58,394 bases of DNA, taken from an uncultured Phycisphaerales bacterium. GTDB taxonomy: Bacteria; Planctomycetota; Phycisphaerae; UBA1845; Fen-1342. Positions within the stretch are counted from its first letter, which is position 1; each line of letters opens with the position of its first letter. The stretch lies in contig CAIWOY010000071.1 of NCBI GenBank assembly GCA_903914415.1, forward strand, positions 1 through 58,394, read 5' to 3'. The notes under the pieces were generated by a model that saw only the letters and a program-made list of their open reading frames with translations, was not told the origin of the DNA and searched no databases. The translations under genes were made by a program, and so were the position numbers. This document shows, one piece after another, positions 33,137 through 40,568 of this stretch.

Positions 33137-35125
33137 GTGCCGATCATAGACATGCCCGTCGACATGCTCCTCGCCCGCATCGTGCCCTCAGAGCCCCGAG
33201 CGCAAGCGAGGGGGCCGCGCGACACGACGAAGGGCGTACCGGTCACGGTCGACGACCTCGTCGCGATCCTCCCCAAGCTCGGCTGCGAGGTCGAAGGCGT
33301 CGCCGACGTGCAGCAGTTCGCCTGCAAGGTCTGCGGCAAGATCTACGACCGCACCGAGGCCCAGGGCGCGCCGCTGCACTGTTCCCACTGCGGCGCCGAC
33401 TTCCGCGCCGCGCCCGCCAGCCTCAGCGACCTCGGACCCAGCAAAGCCCTGCGACTCAACATGCTCGCCGTCCGCCCCGACATCTTCGACGCCGGCGGCA
33501 TGGCCCGCTACATCCGCGGCTACCTCGGCATCCAGACCGGCCTGCCGGAATACGTGCTCGCCGCGGCCCGGCTGCGCGTGCAGGTCGATCCGCAGCTCGC
33601 GCACGAGGACAGTCTGCGGCCGTACATCGCCTGCGCCGTCGTGCGCAACGTCCACCTCGACAACGCCACCATCAAGATGGTGATGAACCTCCAGGAGGAT
33701 CTGCACTGGGCGCTCGGCCGCGACCGCAAGCTGGCGTCGATCGGCGTCTATGACCTCGACACGCTGAAGGGCGACGTGTTTCACTACGACGCGGTCGATC
33801 CGGATTCGCTCCGGTTCGTGCCGCTGGGCTTCCCGCCGCAGGACCCCGCCAGCAGCCTTACGCCGCGGGAGATTCTGGAAAAACACAAGACGGGGCAGGC
33901 GTACGCCCATCTGCTCAAGCCGCTGAAGAAATACCCCCTGCTGCGCGACGGCGCCGGCACGGTCCTGTCGATGCCGCCGATCATCAATAGCGAGTCCACG
34001 CGTGTCACGATGGGCACGCGCAATTTCTTCATCGACGTGACCGGGCTCGCGCAGCGGACGGTCGAACGGGCGCTCAACGTCGTGGTCACGAGCCTCAAGG
34101 AAATCCTGCCCGCGATCGACATCGAGTGCGTGCTCATCGAGGGCTCGCACGCGGACCGTCCCCCCTCTCAGGGGGGACCACAGGGGGGTCGTGTCCCCGG
34201 CCGCGACGGATCCTGCTCACCTCCGGCCGCTCCCTCGAAGGGTGGGTCGGCGCCGGTGCGGATCACCCCCGACCTCACGCCCACCGAGATGCACCTGAGC
34301 GTCCGGCAGGCGTCGGAGACCATCGGCGTGCCGCTCAACGCCGCCGAACTGGCCGAGCTGCTTGAATCGATGGGTTACGGCGTCGAGGAGGCCGACCATG
34401 CCGACACGCTCAGGGTCCTCGTGCCGGCGTACCGCAACGACGTCATGCACCCGGTGGACCTCATCGAGGACGTCGCGATCGCGTACGGCTACGAGAACAT
34501 CAAGCCGGAGCTCGTGCCGACGTTCACCGTCGGCTCCGCGCGGCCGATCGAGGAACAGTCCGCGGTGGCCCGGCGCGTGCTGACCGGCCTTGGCTTCCAC
34601 CAGGTCATGACCCTCGTGCTGACCAGCGAGCCGGCGGCGTTCGGCAAATGGCGGATTCCGCCCGACCCGCGGGCCGTGCGGATCGACAACCCGATCAGCA
34701 CGGAGCAGACCATCTGCCGCGTCTCGCTGCTGCCGGGGCTGCTGGAGACGCTGGCGATCAACAAGCAGTACGACCTGCCGCAGTATCTTTTCGAGGTCGG
34801 CGATTGCTGCCTTGTCGATCCCGAGGCGGAGACGGGGGCCCGCGAGGAGCGGTACGTCGCGGCGGCGCTGATCGGCACGCACGTCGGGTACGCGGATATC
34901 CGCGCGGTCGCCGATGCGTTCGTGCATGAGATGGGGGCGAAATACGCCGTCAAGCCGGCGGAGAGCCCGAGCTTCATTCCGAAACGCGCCGCCGCCCTAT
35001 TCGGCAGCAGCGGCCAGCTAATCGGCTCGATGGGCGAAATCCACCCCGAGGTCCTGGAAGCCTACGGCCTCAAGCATCCGGTCGCGGTGCTGGAGCTGAG
35101 CCTGGAGAAGCTGCTGGCCCGGTGA
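33137..35125 (+). CDS. pheT: Phenylalanine-tRNA ligase beta subunit, archaeal/eukaryotic type
   Basis: The second PheRS subunit, 662 residues, starting at a GTG with GAGGAG upstream. Like archaeal PheT it lacks the bacterial N-terminal tRNA-binding (EMAP-like) domain and the C-terminal anticodon-binding domain. Recognisable blocks are MLAVRPDIFDAGGMARYIRGYLG, VTMGTRNFFIDVTG, the B5-type VPAYRNDVMHPVDLIEDVAIAYGYENI, and the C-terminal GSMGEIHPEVLEAYGL. Three odd insertions are seen: a repeat-derived stretch near residues 18-33, a Cys4 zinc-ribbon-like loop (Cys63, Cys66, Cys82, Cys85), and a Gly/Pro-rich repeat-derived stretch near residues 340-375. Confidence 0.94.
   Translation: MPIIDMPVDMLLARIVPSEPRAQARGPRDTTKGVPVTVDDLVAILPKLGCEVEGVADVQQFACKVCGKIYDRTEAQGAPLHCSHCGADFRAAPASLSDLGPSKALRLNMLAVRPDIFDAGGMARYIRGYLGIQTGLPEYVLAAARLRVQVDPQLAHEDSLRPYIACAVVRNVHLDNATIKMVMNLQEDLHWALGRDRKLASIGVYDLDTLKGDVFHYDAVDPDSLRFVPLGFPPQDPASSLTPREILEKHKTGQAYAHLLKPLKKYPLLRDGAGTVLSMPPIINSESTRVTMGTRNFFIDVTGLAQRTVERALNVVVTSLKEILPAIDIECVLIEGSHADRPPSQGGPQGGRVPGRDGSCSPPAAPSKGGSAPVRITPDLTPTEMHLSVRQASETIGVPLNAAELAELLESMGYGVEEADHADTLRVLVPAYRNDVMHPVDLIEDVAIAYGYENIKPELVPTFTVGSARPIEEQSAVARRVLTGLGFHQVMTLVLTSEPAAFGKWRIPPDPRAVRIDNPISTEQTICRVSLLPGLLETLAINKQYDLPQYLFEVGDCCLVDPEAETGAREERYVAAALIGTHVGYADIRAVADAFVHEMGAKYAVKPAESPSFIPKRAAALFGSSGQLIGSMGEIHPEVLEAYGLKHPVAVLELSLEKLLAR
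33193..33214 (+). repeat. Repeat-like hairpin inside pheT (5' part)
   Basis: CCCC-GA-GC-[GCAA]-GC-GA-GGGG (33194-33213) gives an RNA hairpin with a tandem G-A/A-G pair and a GNRA loop, coding in frame for SEPRAQARGPR. Its composition and lack of conservation with PheT suggest an inserted dispersed repeat. Confidence 0.6.
34158..34198 (+). repeat. Repeat-like hairpin inside pheT (middle part)
   Basis: GTCCCCCC (34158-34165), loop TCTCA, GGGGGGAC (34171-34178) form a perfect 8-bp stem, followed by a further G6/C4 pair of runs up to 34198. It encodes the low-complexity stretch DRPPSQGGPQGGRVPG in frame, which does not resemble any PheT segment. Confidence 0.65.
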
Positions 35126-35150
35126 GGCGCGGGTCGGCGATCAGCGCCCG

Positions 35151-36302
35151 TCAGCGCGTCGCCAGCACGTCCTCGTAGAGCGCCTTCAGCTCCCGCGCAT
35201 GGCGGGCCATCGAGAGCTGCTCGGACATCCGTGCGGCGTCGGACTGGCAGGCCGTCCGCACGGCGTGCTGCAGGCAGGTTTCGATGCCGGCGGCCAGGCT
35301 GGCAATGTCATCGGGCTCATCCAGAACGACGCCGTGGCGGCCAGACTCCATGACCTCCGCCGCCCCGTTGTAGTGCGTCGTCACCACCGGCAGCCCGAGC
35401 GACAACGCCTCCAACACCACCCGGCTGCACGGGTCGTACCACGTCGGATGCGCCAGCACGTCCGCCGCCGCATACCACTGCGCCACCGGCGTGCTCGTAC
35501 CTGCGAAGCGAACGCGCTGTGTAATGCCGATCCCGCGCGCTAGCCGTTCATACGGACGCGAATCGCCGCGCCCGGCGACAACCACGACCCAATTGGACCG
35601 GCTCGCCGCGGTCGCGTGCAGCAATTCCCGCAGCCCCTTGAGCTTGAAGTTGTGCGCGACAAAGAGCACGACCCGCCGCGACTCTTCCAGCCCGAGCTCG
35701 CTTCGCAGCCCCGGTCGCACCTCGCCCCGAACCGCGTCGGCCTCTACGCCGTTGAACACCACGCGCACCCGCTCGGGTGGAAACGTCGCTCCCGCCAGCG
35801 AAAGCACCTGCCGGCGCACGTACTCCGAAAGCGCCGCCACGAACACGCGACCGCGGTACTTCCGCAGCAGCGTCTCCTCCATCCGTCGCAGAAACTGCTG
35901 CCGGATGTTGAACCGCCGCCCGACGCGCTTCACCGCCCGCAGCCACGGCCCGCACATCGCCGTGCTGCGCGCGATCGTCTCGGCGTATGTCCCGCCACGC
36001 GGCTGATAGACGTTCGTGCACAGGCACGGCGTCACCGCGTGCACGATGTCGAATCGCTGCTCGCGGCAGAGCCGTTGGGCGCCCTGCACGAACTGGAACG
36101 TCTGCCCCGCGCGCGTCACTGCGCGCACCGGCACCGGCAGAAAGCGCACCAGCGGGTCGCTCGGCGGCGCCGACGCCGCTAGCCGATGTACGATCGAGAC
36201 GTTCAGCCCCAACTCGCCCAAACGCCGCGCCATCTCGAAAGTAGAGGTCTCCGCCCCGCCCCGCGCCACCGCGACGTGCTCCTGGACGATCGCGACTCTC
36301 AT
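35151..36302 (-). CDS. GT4 glycosyltransferase (LPS-core WaaG-like)
   Basis: A 383-residue GT-B enzyme adding a sugar to the LPS core. The ATG at 36302 overlaps the stop of the upstream kinase gene (ATGA). It starts MRVAIVQEHVAVARGGAET, the family's donor/acceptor glycine-rich start, and contains VVFVAHNFKLKGLRELLHA, WVVVVAGRGD, and the C-terminal nucleotide-sugar motif DPCSRVVLEALSLGLPVVTTHYNGAAEVM, with the EX7E glutamates Glu at EALSLG and GAAEVM. It is the last gene of the waaF-kinase-kinase-GT operon. A longer upstream frame belongs to the antisense of its neighbour. Confidence 0.9.
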   Translation of the reverse strand: MRVAIVQEHVAVARGGAETSTFEMARRLGELGLNVSIVHRLAASAPPSDPLVRFLPVPVRAVTRAGQTFQFVQGAQRLCREQRFDIVHAVTPCLCTNVYQPRGGTYAETIARSTAMCGPWLRAVKRVGRRFNIRQQFLRRMEETLLRKYRGRVFVAALSEYVRRQVLSLAGATFPPERVRVVFNGVEADAVRGEVRPGLRSELGLEESRRVVLFVAHNFKLKGLRELLHATAASRSNWVVVVAGRGDSRPYERLARGIGITQRVRFAGTSTPVAQWYAAADVLAHPTWYDPCSRVVLEALSLGLPVVTTHYNGAAEVMESGRHGVVLDEPDDIASLAAGIETCLQHAVRTACQSDAARMSEQLSMARHARELKALYEDVLATR

Positions 36303-37153
36303 GGACGGCCGCTCCGCCGCGCGATGCGGTCGAGAATCTGCCGGCTCTTGCGGACGATCCGGCGGGCGTAGTAGCGCACGCGCGGCGAATTGAGCTCCAG
36401 CCCCAGATACGCAGTGAGAAAACGCAGCCGGTCGGCCCGCGTCGCCCCGATCTGCTGCGCCGAGCAGTCGAGCTGCGCGAGGTCCTTGACGATCCAGCGC
36501 AGCCGGCGCCAACGGGGGCGATGGAGGCGGGCCAGATCGATCAGCATGAACTGTGGCGGGCGCTGCGCCGCGGGATCGAGGTCCGCAAACACGTGGCACA
36601 GGTACAGGTCGCGATGGCACAGCCCCGTCTGGTGAAATGCGGACACGAAGCGGGCCAGCGCCCGCACCAGCTCGTGCCGCGGCCGGCCGCGAGTCAGTGG
36701 GGCGCGACCGTCGCGGATGCCCGGCCAAACGCGGTCGAACGCATCGCCCGCCGCACGCTCGAACAACACGGCGCTGCGCACCTCGTACGGGCCACGCATC
36801 CATTCGGCAAACGCAACCGCCCGCACCGCGGAGATGCAGCGCTGCGCCAACTCCAGCGACACCCGATACTCCCACCACGCCCGGCTGTGTCGAACGGTTT
36901 GCCGCCGCACGCGGTCGAGCTGCTGGGGCAGCGGGGTGTGCAGATAGCGCTTCACGTAGAGGACGACGTCGTCGGGGCCGTCGGCCTGCCAGCGCCAGCG
37001 CTCGCGACCACCAAGCCCGGGCTTGGTCAGGATCTCCCAGCGCCCCGCCAGTCGCTCGTCCGGCGGGTCGTGCAGCAAGGCGACGGGATCGCACAGCCCG
37101 GCGCGTTGCAGCCGATCGCGCCAAGTCGCGTCGTTGATTTCGCCCCGCGTCAC
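36299..37153 (-). CDS. Lipopolysaccharide kinase-family protein (WaaP/InaA type)
   Basis: Predicted to phosphorylate an inner-core sugar of LPS. The GTG at 37153 overlaps the stop codon of the upstream kinase (GTGA), which fixes the start. The 284 residues show a kinase fold: Lys68 in VVLYVKRY, catalytic His180-Arg-Asp182 in GLCHRDLYLCHVF, and the metal-binding Asp206 in FMLIDLARLH. All three key residues are present. The ATGA overlap couples it to the GT4 gene downstream. WaaP phosphorylates heptose and KdkA phosphorylates Kdo; the two cannot be told apart here. Confidence 0.88.
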   Translation of the reverse strand: MTRGEINDATWRDRLQRAGLCDPVALLHDPPDERLAGRWEILTKPGLGGRERWRWQADGPDDVVLYVKRYLHTPLPQQLDRVRRQTVRHSRAWWEYRVSLELAQRCISAVRAVAFAEWMRGPYEVRSAVLFERAAGDAFDRVWPGIRDGRAPLTRGRPRHELVRALARFVSAFHQTGLCHRDLYLCHVFADLDPAAQRPPQFMLIDLARLHRPRWRRLRWIVKDLAQLDCSAQQIGATRADRLRFLTAYLGLELNSPRVRYYARRIVRKSRQILDRIARRSGRP

Positions 37154-38070
37154 GTCGCGGACTCCGCCGTTGCCACGGCGGGGGTCGCCGTCCGCCGGCG
37201 CTCCTCGTCGGCCAGTTGCCGGTTCCATTCGGCGAAAAGGCGGGTCATGCGGATGCGGCGTTCCTCATGCCGGCGCCACTCCTGCGCGAGCCGCTCGATT
37301 TGCCGCATGTGCGTCTTGAGCGCCGGCGACAAGCGGGCGCATTCGCAGTAATGACGCACGAACCGCACACGTTCGGCCCGCGTCGTGAAGGGCAGGGCCG
37401 ACACGGCGACCTGGGCCAACTCGCGCCACCACCAGTTCGCGCCGGCCCCGAGCCGCTCCCAGGCGTGCAGCGGATGGGCATCGACGAAGAAGAACTCCGG
37501 CCGGCCGTCGGGACCGTCGCGCACCAGCAGATTCCGCCAGAACAGGTTCCCGTGCGAGAGACCGGCGGCGTGGAGCGCCGCAAGCTGGGTGGCCAGCGCG
37601 CGAATGAGCAGATGGCGTTGGGCCGGCGTCAAGTGCAGGCGGCCGTCGGCGGTCTGCAACGCGAACATCGTGAGATTCTGCGCGCCGGGCACCTCCTCCG
37701 TAATCAAGAAGCACGCACTCAAGAAGTGCGCGGCCCGCCGTCCGCCGTACGCGACCGCCCGGACCGCCGGAATCCCCAGCTCGCGCATCGCGTTGAGCGC
37801 GGCGTACTCCGCCTGGCCGCGGTGCATCCCGAAGAACGTGCCGCGAAACGTGCCCCGCAGGCGGCTGATCCAGCGTGGAAAGTAATGGCGCTTGACGTAG
37901 AAGCCCGGTGTTTCCGCGGCGCCGGGGACGAAAAGCGTGTCGGTGCTCCGGCTCCACGCCACAATGCAGCCGTCGGTCCGCGCGAGCACCCGACCGACGG
38001 TGTCCAGGCCGCAGGCCCGCAGCCGCTCGCGGTACGCCGGGTCAATCCGCATGTGCTCGGTATGGAACAC
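37150..38070 (-). CDS. Lipopolysaccharide kinase-like protein with altered catalytic loop
   Basis: The GTG at 38070 gives 306 residues; an ATG at 38052 is also possible, and longer versions overlap waaF. It has the same fold as its downstream neighbour: Lys60 in GFYVKRHYFPRW, then FLITEEVPGAQ, the catalytic loop GLSHGNLFWRNLLV, and Asp197 in FFFVDAHPL. In the catalytic loop the expected Asp of H-G/R-D is Asn175 (codon AAC). It could therefore be a pseudokinase or have weak activity, unless a neighbouring acidic residue compensates. The C-terminal 60 residues are strongly basic and helical. It is coupled by GTGA to the next kinase. Confidence 0.85.
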   Translation of the reverse strand: MFHTEHMRIDPAYRERLRACGLDTVGRVLARTDGCIVAWSRSTDTLFVPGAAETPGFYVKRHYFPRWISRLRGTFRGTFFGMHRGQAEYAALNAMRELGIPAVRAVAYGGRRAAHFLSACFLITEEVPGAQNLTMFALQTADGRLHLTPAQRHLLIRALATQLAALHAAGLSHGNLFWRNLLVRDGPDGRPEFFFVDAHPLHAWERLGAGANWWWRELAQVAVSALPFTTRAERVRFVRHYCECARLSPALKTHMRQIERLAQEWRRHEERRIRMTRLFAEWNRQLADEERRRTATPAVATAESAT

Positions 38071-38080
38071 TCGCGTGCGC

Positions 38081-39193
38081 TCACGCCACCGTGTGGGCCG
38101 ATTCTGCCCGCGGGACTGTCGCACGGACACCGTGCCGCCGCAAGACTTCCCGCACCGCCTCCAGGACCATGCCGATCGTCAGCCCGGTCATGCAGCGCAG
38201 GTCGAGCGGGCACGTCTTCAGTTGGCACGGCCCGCATTCGACGGGCATCTGCAGCTTAATCTCGCCATCATACTCCGTGTCGGTCCAGGCCTGGTGGGTG
38301 GGACCGAAGATCGTGACCGTGGGGATGCTAAACGCGTTGCCGTAGTGCCGCGGGCCCGTGTCGTTGCACACCAGCAGGGCGGCCCCGCGCGCCAGCACCT
38401 TTAGCGAGCCCAGCGTTGTGCTCGGGTCGTGGCAGCAGACCGCCTTGGTCCGCGCCAACCCGGCGATGTGCTGCATGAGCGGCCCCTCCGTTCGCGCGTT
38501 GCCGACCAGCACCGCGCGAAAACCCAACTCGTCGTGCAGCCGATCGCACACCGCGGCGAAACGCTCCGGCAGCCAACACTTGGCCGCCCCGAATGCCGCT
38601 CCGGGATTGACCAGCGCGTACGGCCGCCCGCCGTCCAGACCGTAGTGCCGCAGCAGAGCGCGGCCCGCCTGCTCCTGCTGCGGCGTAATGCCGAGCCGGA
38701 GCTTGCGGTCGGCAACCGTGCAGCCGACGTGCTCCGCGATGCGGATGTAGTACGGCAGCACCGGCGTCGGCACGAACTCGCCATCGCGTTTGAGCGGGCG
38801 CAGCCGGTCGGTGAGCATCCAGCCGCGGGCTTCACGTGCGTAGCCGACGCGGCGCCGGATTCCGGCGCGCCAGGTCACCAGTGCGGAGCGGAAGGAGTTG
38901 GTCAGCACGAGCGCCAGATCGAAGCGCGCAGCACGGAGGCGGCGCACCAGGCGCAGCGTCCGCCATTCGCGGCCCAGGCCGTGGCCCTCGGGCCAGTAGA
39001 CGGTCTCGTCGTGCCAGCCGCCGCCCTCGACGATCTCGGCGACGTACGGGCGCGCCAGGTACGTGATCCGCGCGGCGTGGAAATGGGCGCGCAGGGCAGC
39101 GAACACCGGCGTCGCCATCACGACGTCGCCGACCCAGTTCGGAATGACGACCAGCAAACGCTGAACCGCGCTGTCGCTGCCGGTTTCTGACAC
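38081..39193 (-). CDS. waaF: ADP-heptose:LPS heptosyltransferase, GT9 family
   Basis: Transfers a heptose to the inner core of LPS, in the cytoplasm at the inner membrane. The 370 residues begin with a short tail and then LLVVIPNWVGDVVMATPVFAAL, typical of WaaF. Next come LARPYVAEIVEGGGWHDETVYW, the central VNPGAAFGAAKCWLPERFAAV with the donor-binding loop, and CNDTGPRHYGNAFSIPTVTIFGPT. The late Cys-rich segment (GPCQLKTCPLDLRCM) is common in WaaF. It heads the LPS operon and its stop is 10 bp from the next start. Assignment as heptosyltransferase II rather than I is by resemblance. Confidence 0.9.
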   Translation of the reverse strand: MSETGSDSAVQRLLVVIPNWVGDVVMATPVFAALRAHFHAARITYLARPYVAEIVEGGGWHDETVYWPEGHGLGREWRTLRLVRRLRAARFDLALVLTNSFRSALVTWRAGIRRRVGYAREARGWMLTDRLRPLKRDGEFVPTPVLPYYIRIAEHVGCTVADRKLRLGITPQQEQAGRALLRHYGLDGGRPYALVNPGAAFGAAKCWLPERFAAVCDRLHDELGFRAVLVGNARTEGPLMQHIAGLARTKAVCCHDPSTTLGSLKVLARGAALLVCNDTGPRHYGNAFSIPTVTIFGPTHQAWTDTEYDGEIKLQMPVECGPCQLKTCPLDLRCMTGLTIGMVLEAVREVLRRHGVRATVPRAESAHTVA

Positions 39194-39215
39194 GGCGGTA
39201 CAGTCTACACGAGCG

Positions 39216-39305
39216 GTGATAACGTGATAATGTGATAAAGTGATAAGGGCGCGCCGCCGTAACTTCCGCGGCCTTTATCCCCTTTTCACTCTATCACCTT
39301 ATCAC
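39216..39305. repeat. Inverted array of octamer repeats (GTGATAAN)
   Basis: Left arm: four tandem octamers GTGATAAC, GTGATAAT, GTGATAAA, GTGATAAG (39216-39247). Right arm, read on the minus strand: GTGATAAG, GTGATAGA, GTGAAAAG, GGGATAAA (39305 back to 39274). The 26-bp spacer is GC-rich. The right arm supplies the stop codon of the tlyA-like gene (AAG TGA). The arms could fold as a long imperfect stem or bind a protein as repeated sites upstream of waaF. Confidence 0.85.
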
Positions 39306-39874
39306 TTGACCGCCGTGGTCAGCAGCCACAAGTACTCCACGTTGCCCCCGTGCCCGCGGATGGGGCTTTCGATCTCACCGGCTACGTGCCAGCCGAACTG
39401 CTCGATGTCGCGTCGGCAGCTCGCCAGCACCTGCGCAAGGCGCTCGCGGACGACGACGCCCGCGCGCAACCACTCCTGCGGCGCCTCATATTGCGGCTTG
39501 ACGAGCGTGATGACCCGCCCCGCGCCCACTTTCAGACAACGCCGGGCCGCCGGCAGGACCAGACGTTGCGGGGTCCAGCCCACGTCGATCGTGACGAGGT
39601 CGCACGGCTCGGGACTGACGTAGCCCAGCGCGTTCGTCCGCTCGCAGACGACGACGCGTGGGTCCTTCCGCAGCCGGTAGTCGAGCACACCATAGCCGGG
39701 CTCGACCGCGTAGACCCGCGCGGCACCGTGCTGCAAGAGACTGTCGACGAACCCGCCCACTTGGCTGCCGAAATCGGCGCACGTCCAGCCGGTCACGTCC
39801 AGGCCGAACGCGTGCAGGGCGGCGGCCAGCTTCAGGCCAGCCCGCGACACGTATGGACACGTCTCGTCCGGCAT
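39302..39874 (-). CDS. TlyA-like rRNA methyltransferase/FtsJ-fold protein lacking S4 domain
   Basis: A 190-residue SAM-dependent methyltransferase. It begins PYVSRAGLKLAAALHAFGLDV, which is the TlyA catalytic-domain start, then has CADFGSQVGGFVDSLLQHGA (the family reads D-x-G-x-S-T-G-G-F-T-D; here Gln-Val replaces Ser-Thr), VYAVEPGYGVLDYRLRKDPRV, and TIDVGWTPQRLVLP. The usual N-terminal S4 RNA-binding domain is missing, so it is either a truncated form or a separate subfamily. Residues of the FtsJ K-D-K-E tetrad are only partly visible. It lies 2 bp after the lipoprotein gene and is co-transcribed with it. Confidence 0.75.
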   Translation of the reverse strand: MPDETCPYVSRAGLKLAAALHAFGLDVTGWTCADFGSQVGGFVDSLLQHGAARVYAVEPGYGVLDYRLRKDPRVVVCERTNALGYVSPEPCDLVTIDVGWTPQRLVLPAARRCLKVGAGRVITLVKPQYEAPQEWLRAGVVVRERLAQVLASCRRDIEQFGWHVAGEIESPIRGHGGNVEYLWLLTTAVK

Positions 39875-39876
39875 GG

Positions 39877-40422
39877 TCAGGGACTACCAGGCTTCTGCGG
39901 CGCGACAGGAACCCAGACGCCGTTCGGCGAGCGTTCGAACTCCGTTACCGGCGACTTGGCGAGCCACTCCACCGCCTGCCCGTCGAGCACGAGTGCCACG
40001 CTCAGGCGGCGATCCAGCGGCAGCTTCTCGCGGTCGATGCGCACGCGCTGCACGTTGCGCGTCTCGAGCACCAGCCGCTGACGCTCGGCCGTCAGGACCT
40101 GTGCATCCGCCGTGGCGTCGGCGTGGAGCTTCGCGACGATCGTCAGGTATTCCGGCAGCTCCGGCTCGACGGGTGCGCTGGCCGCGGGCTGGCTCGCGGG
40201 TTGCGAGGCGGGCGGCGCGATCGCCGGCAGCGTAGCAGCCGGTGGCGCGGGCCGCGATTCCGGCGCGGCCTGCGGCGCCGGCATGCTACCCGGTCCGGTG
40301 CCGGGGCCGGGCAAGCGTTGGCTTCCCGAGCGGGGGCCGTTTTCACAGGCCGACAGAGTCAGGGCGACCGCCAGCAGCCCGACCCGCCACGGCGAACAGT
40401 TTCCGACACCGAATAGCGTCAT
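39877..40422 (-). CDS. Putative lipoprotein with Pro/Ala-rich linker
   Basis: The ATG at 40422 gives 181 residues starting with a lipoprotein signal (MTLFGVGNCSPWRVGLLAVA, then LTLSAC with lipidated Cys26). After it comes a Pro/Ala/Ser-rich linker (residues 30-85), then a small beta-rich C-terminal domain of about 95 residues (PEYLTIVAKLHADAT onward). No enzyme motif is present. The longer open frame on this strand is not coding: its upstream part is antisense to the transporter. Its stop is separated by two bases from the start of the methyltransferase gene. Confidence 0.75.
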   Translation of the reverse strand: MTLFGVGNCSPWRVGLLAVALTLSACENGPRSGSQRLPGPGTGPGSMPAPQAAPESRPAPPAATLPAIAPPASQPASQPAASAPVEPELPEYLTIVAKLHADATADAQVLTAERQRLVLETRNVQRVRIDREKLPLDRRLSVALVLDGQAVEWLAKSPVTEFERSPNGVWVPVAPQKPGSP

Positions 40423-40568
40423 CGGCCGCCTCCCAACGCGGATGCATGGTCCGCCGGTGCATTGTACAAGCGAGTCGCCGTGCAGCGGCAGCCCGACCTT
40501 TACGCGCGACGGGGGGCTGCGTAAAGTCTCGCCCGGGTCAGGCTCCCCGCGCGGGCCCGAAAAACGCA

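Noticed and set aside
39216-39305. GTGATAAN octamers as a CRISPR array
   Set aside because: Units are 8 bp, with no unique spacers between them, and there are no cas genes.
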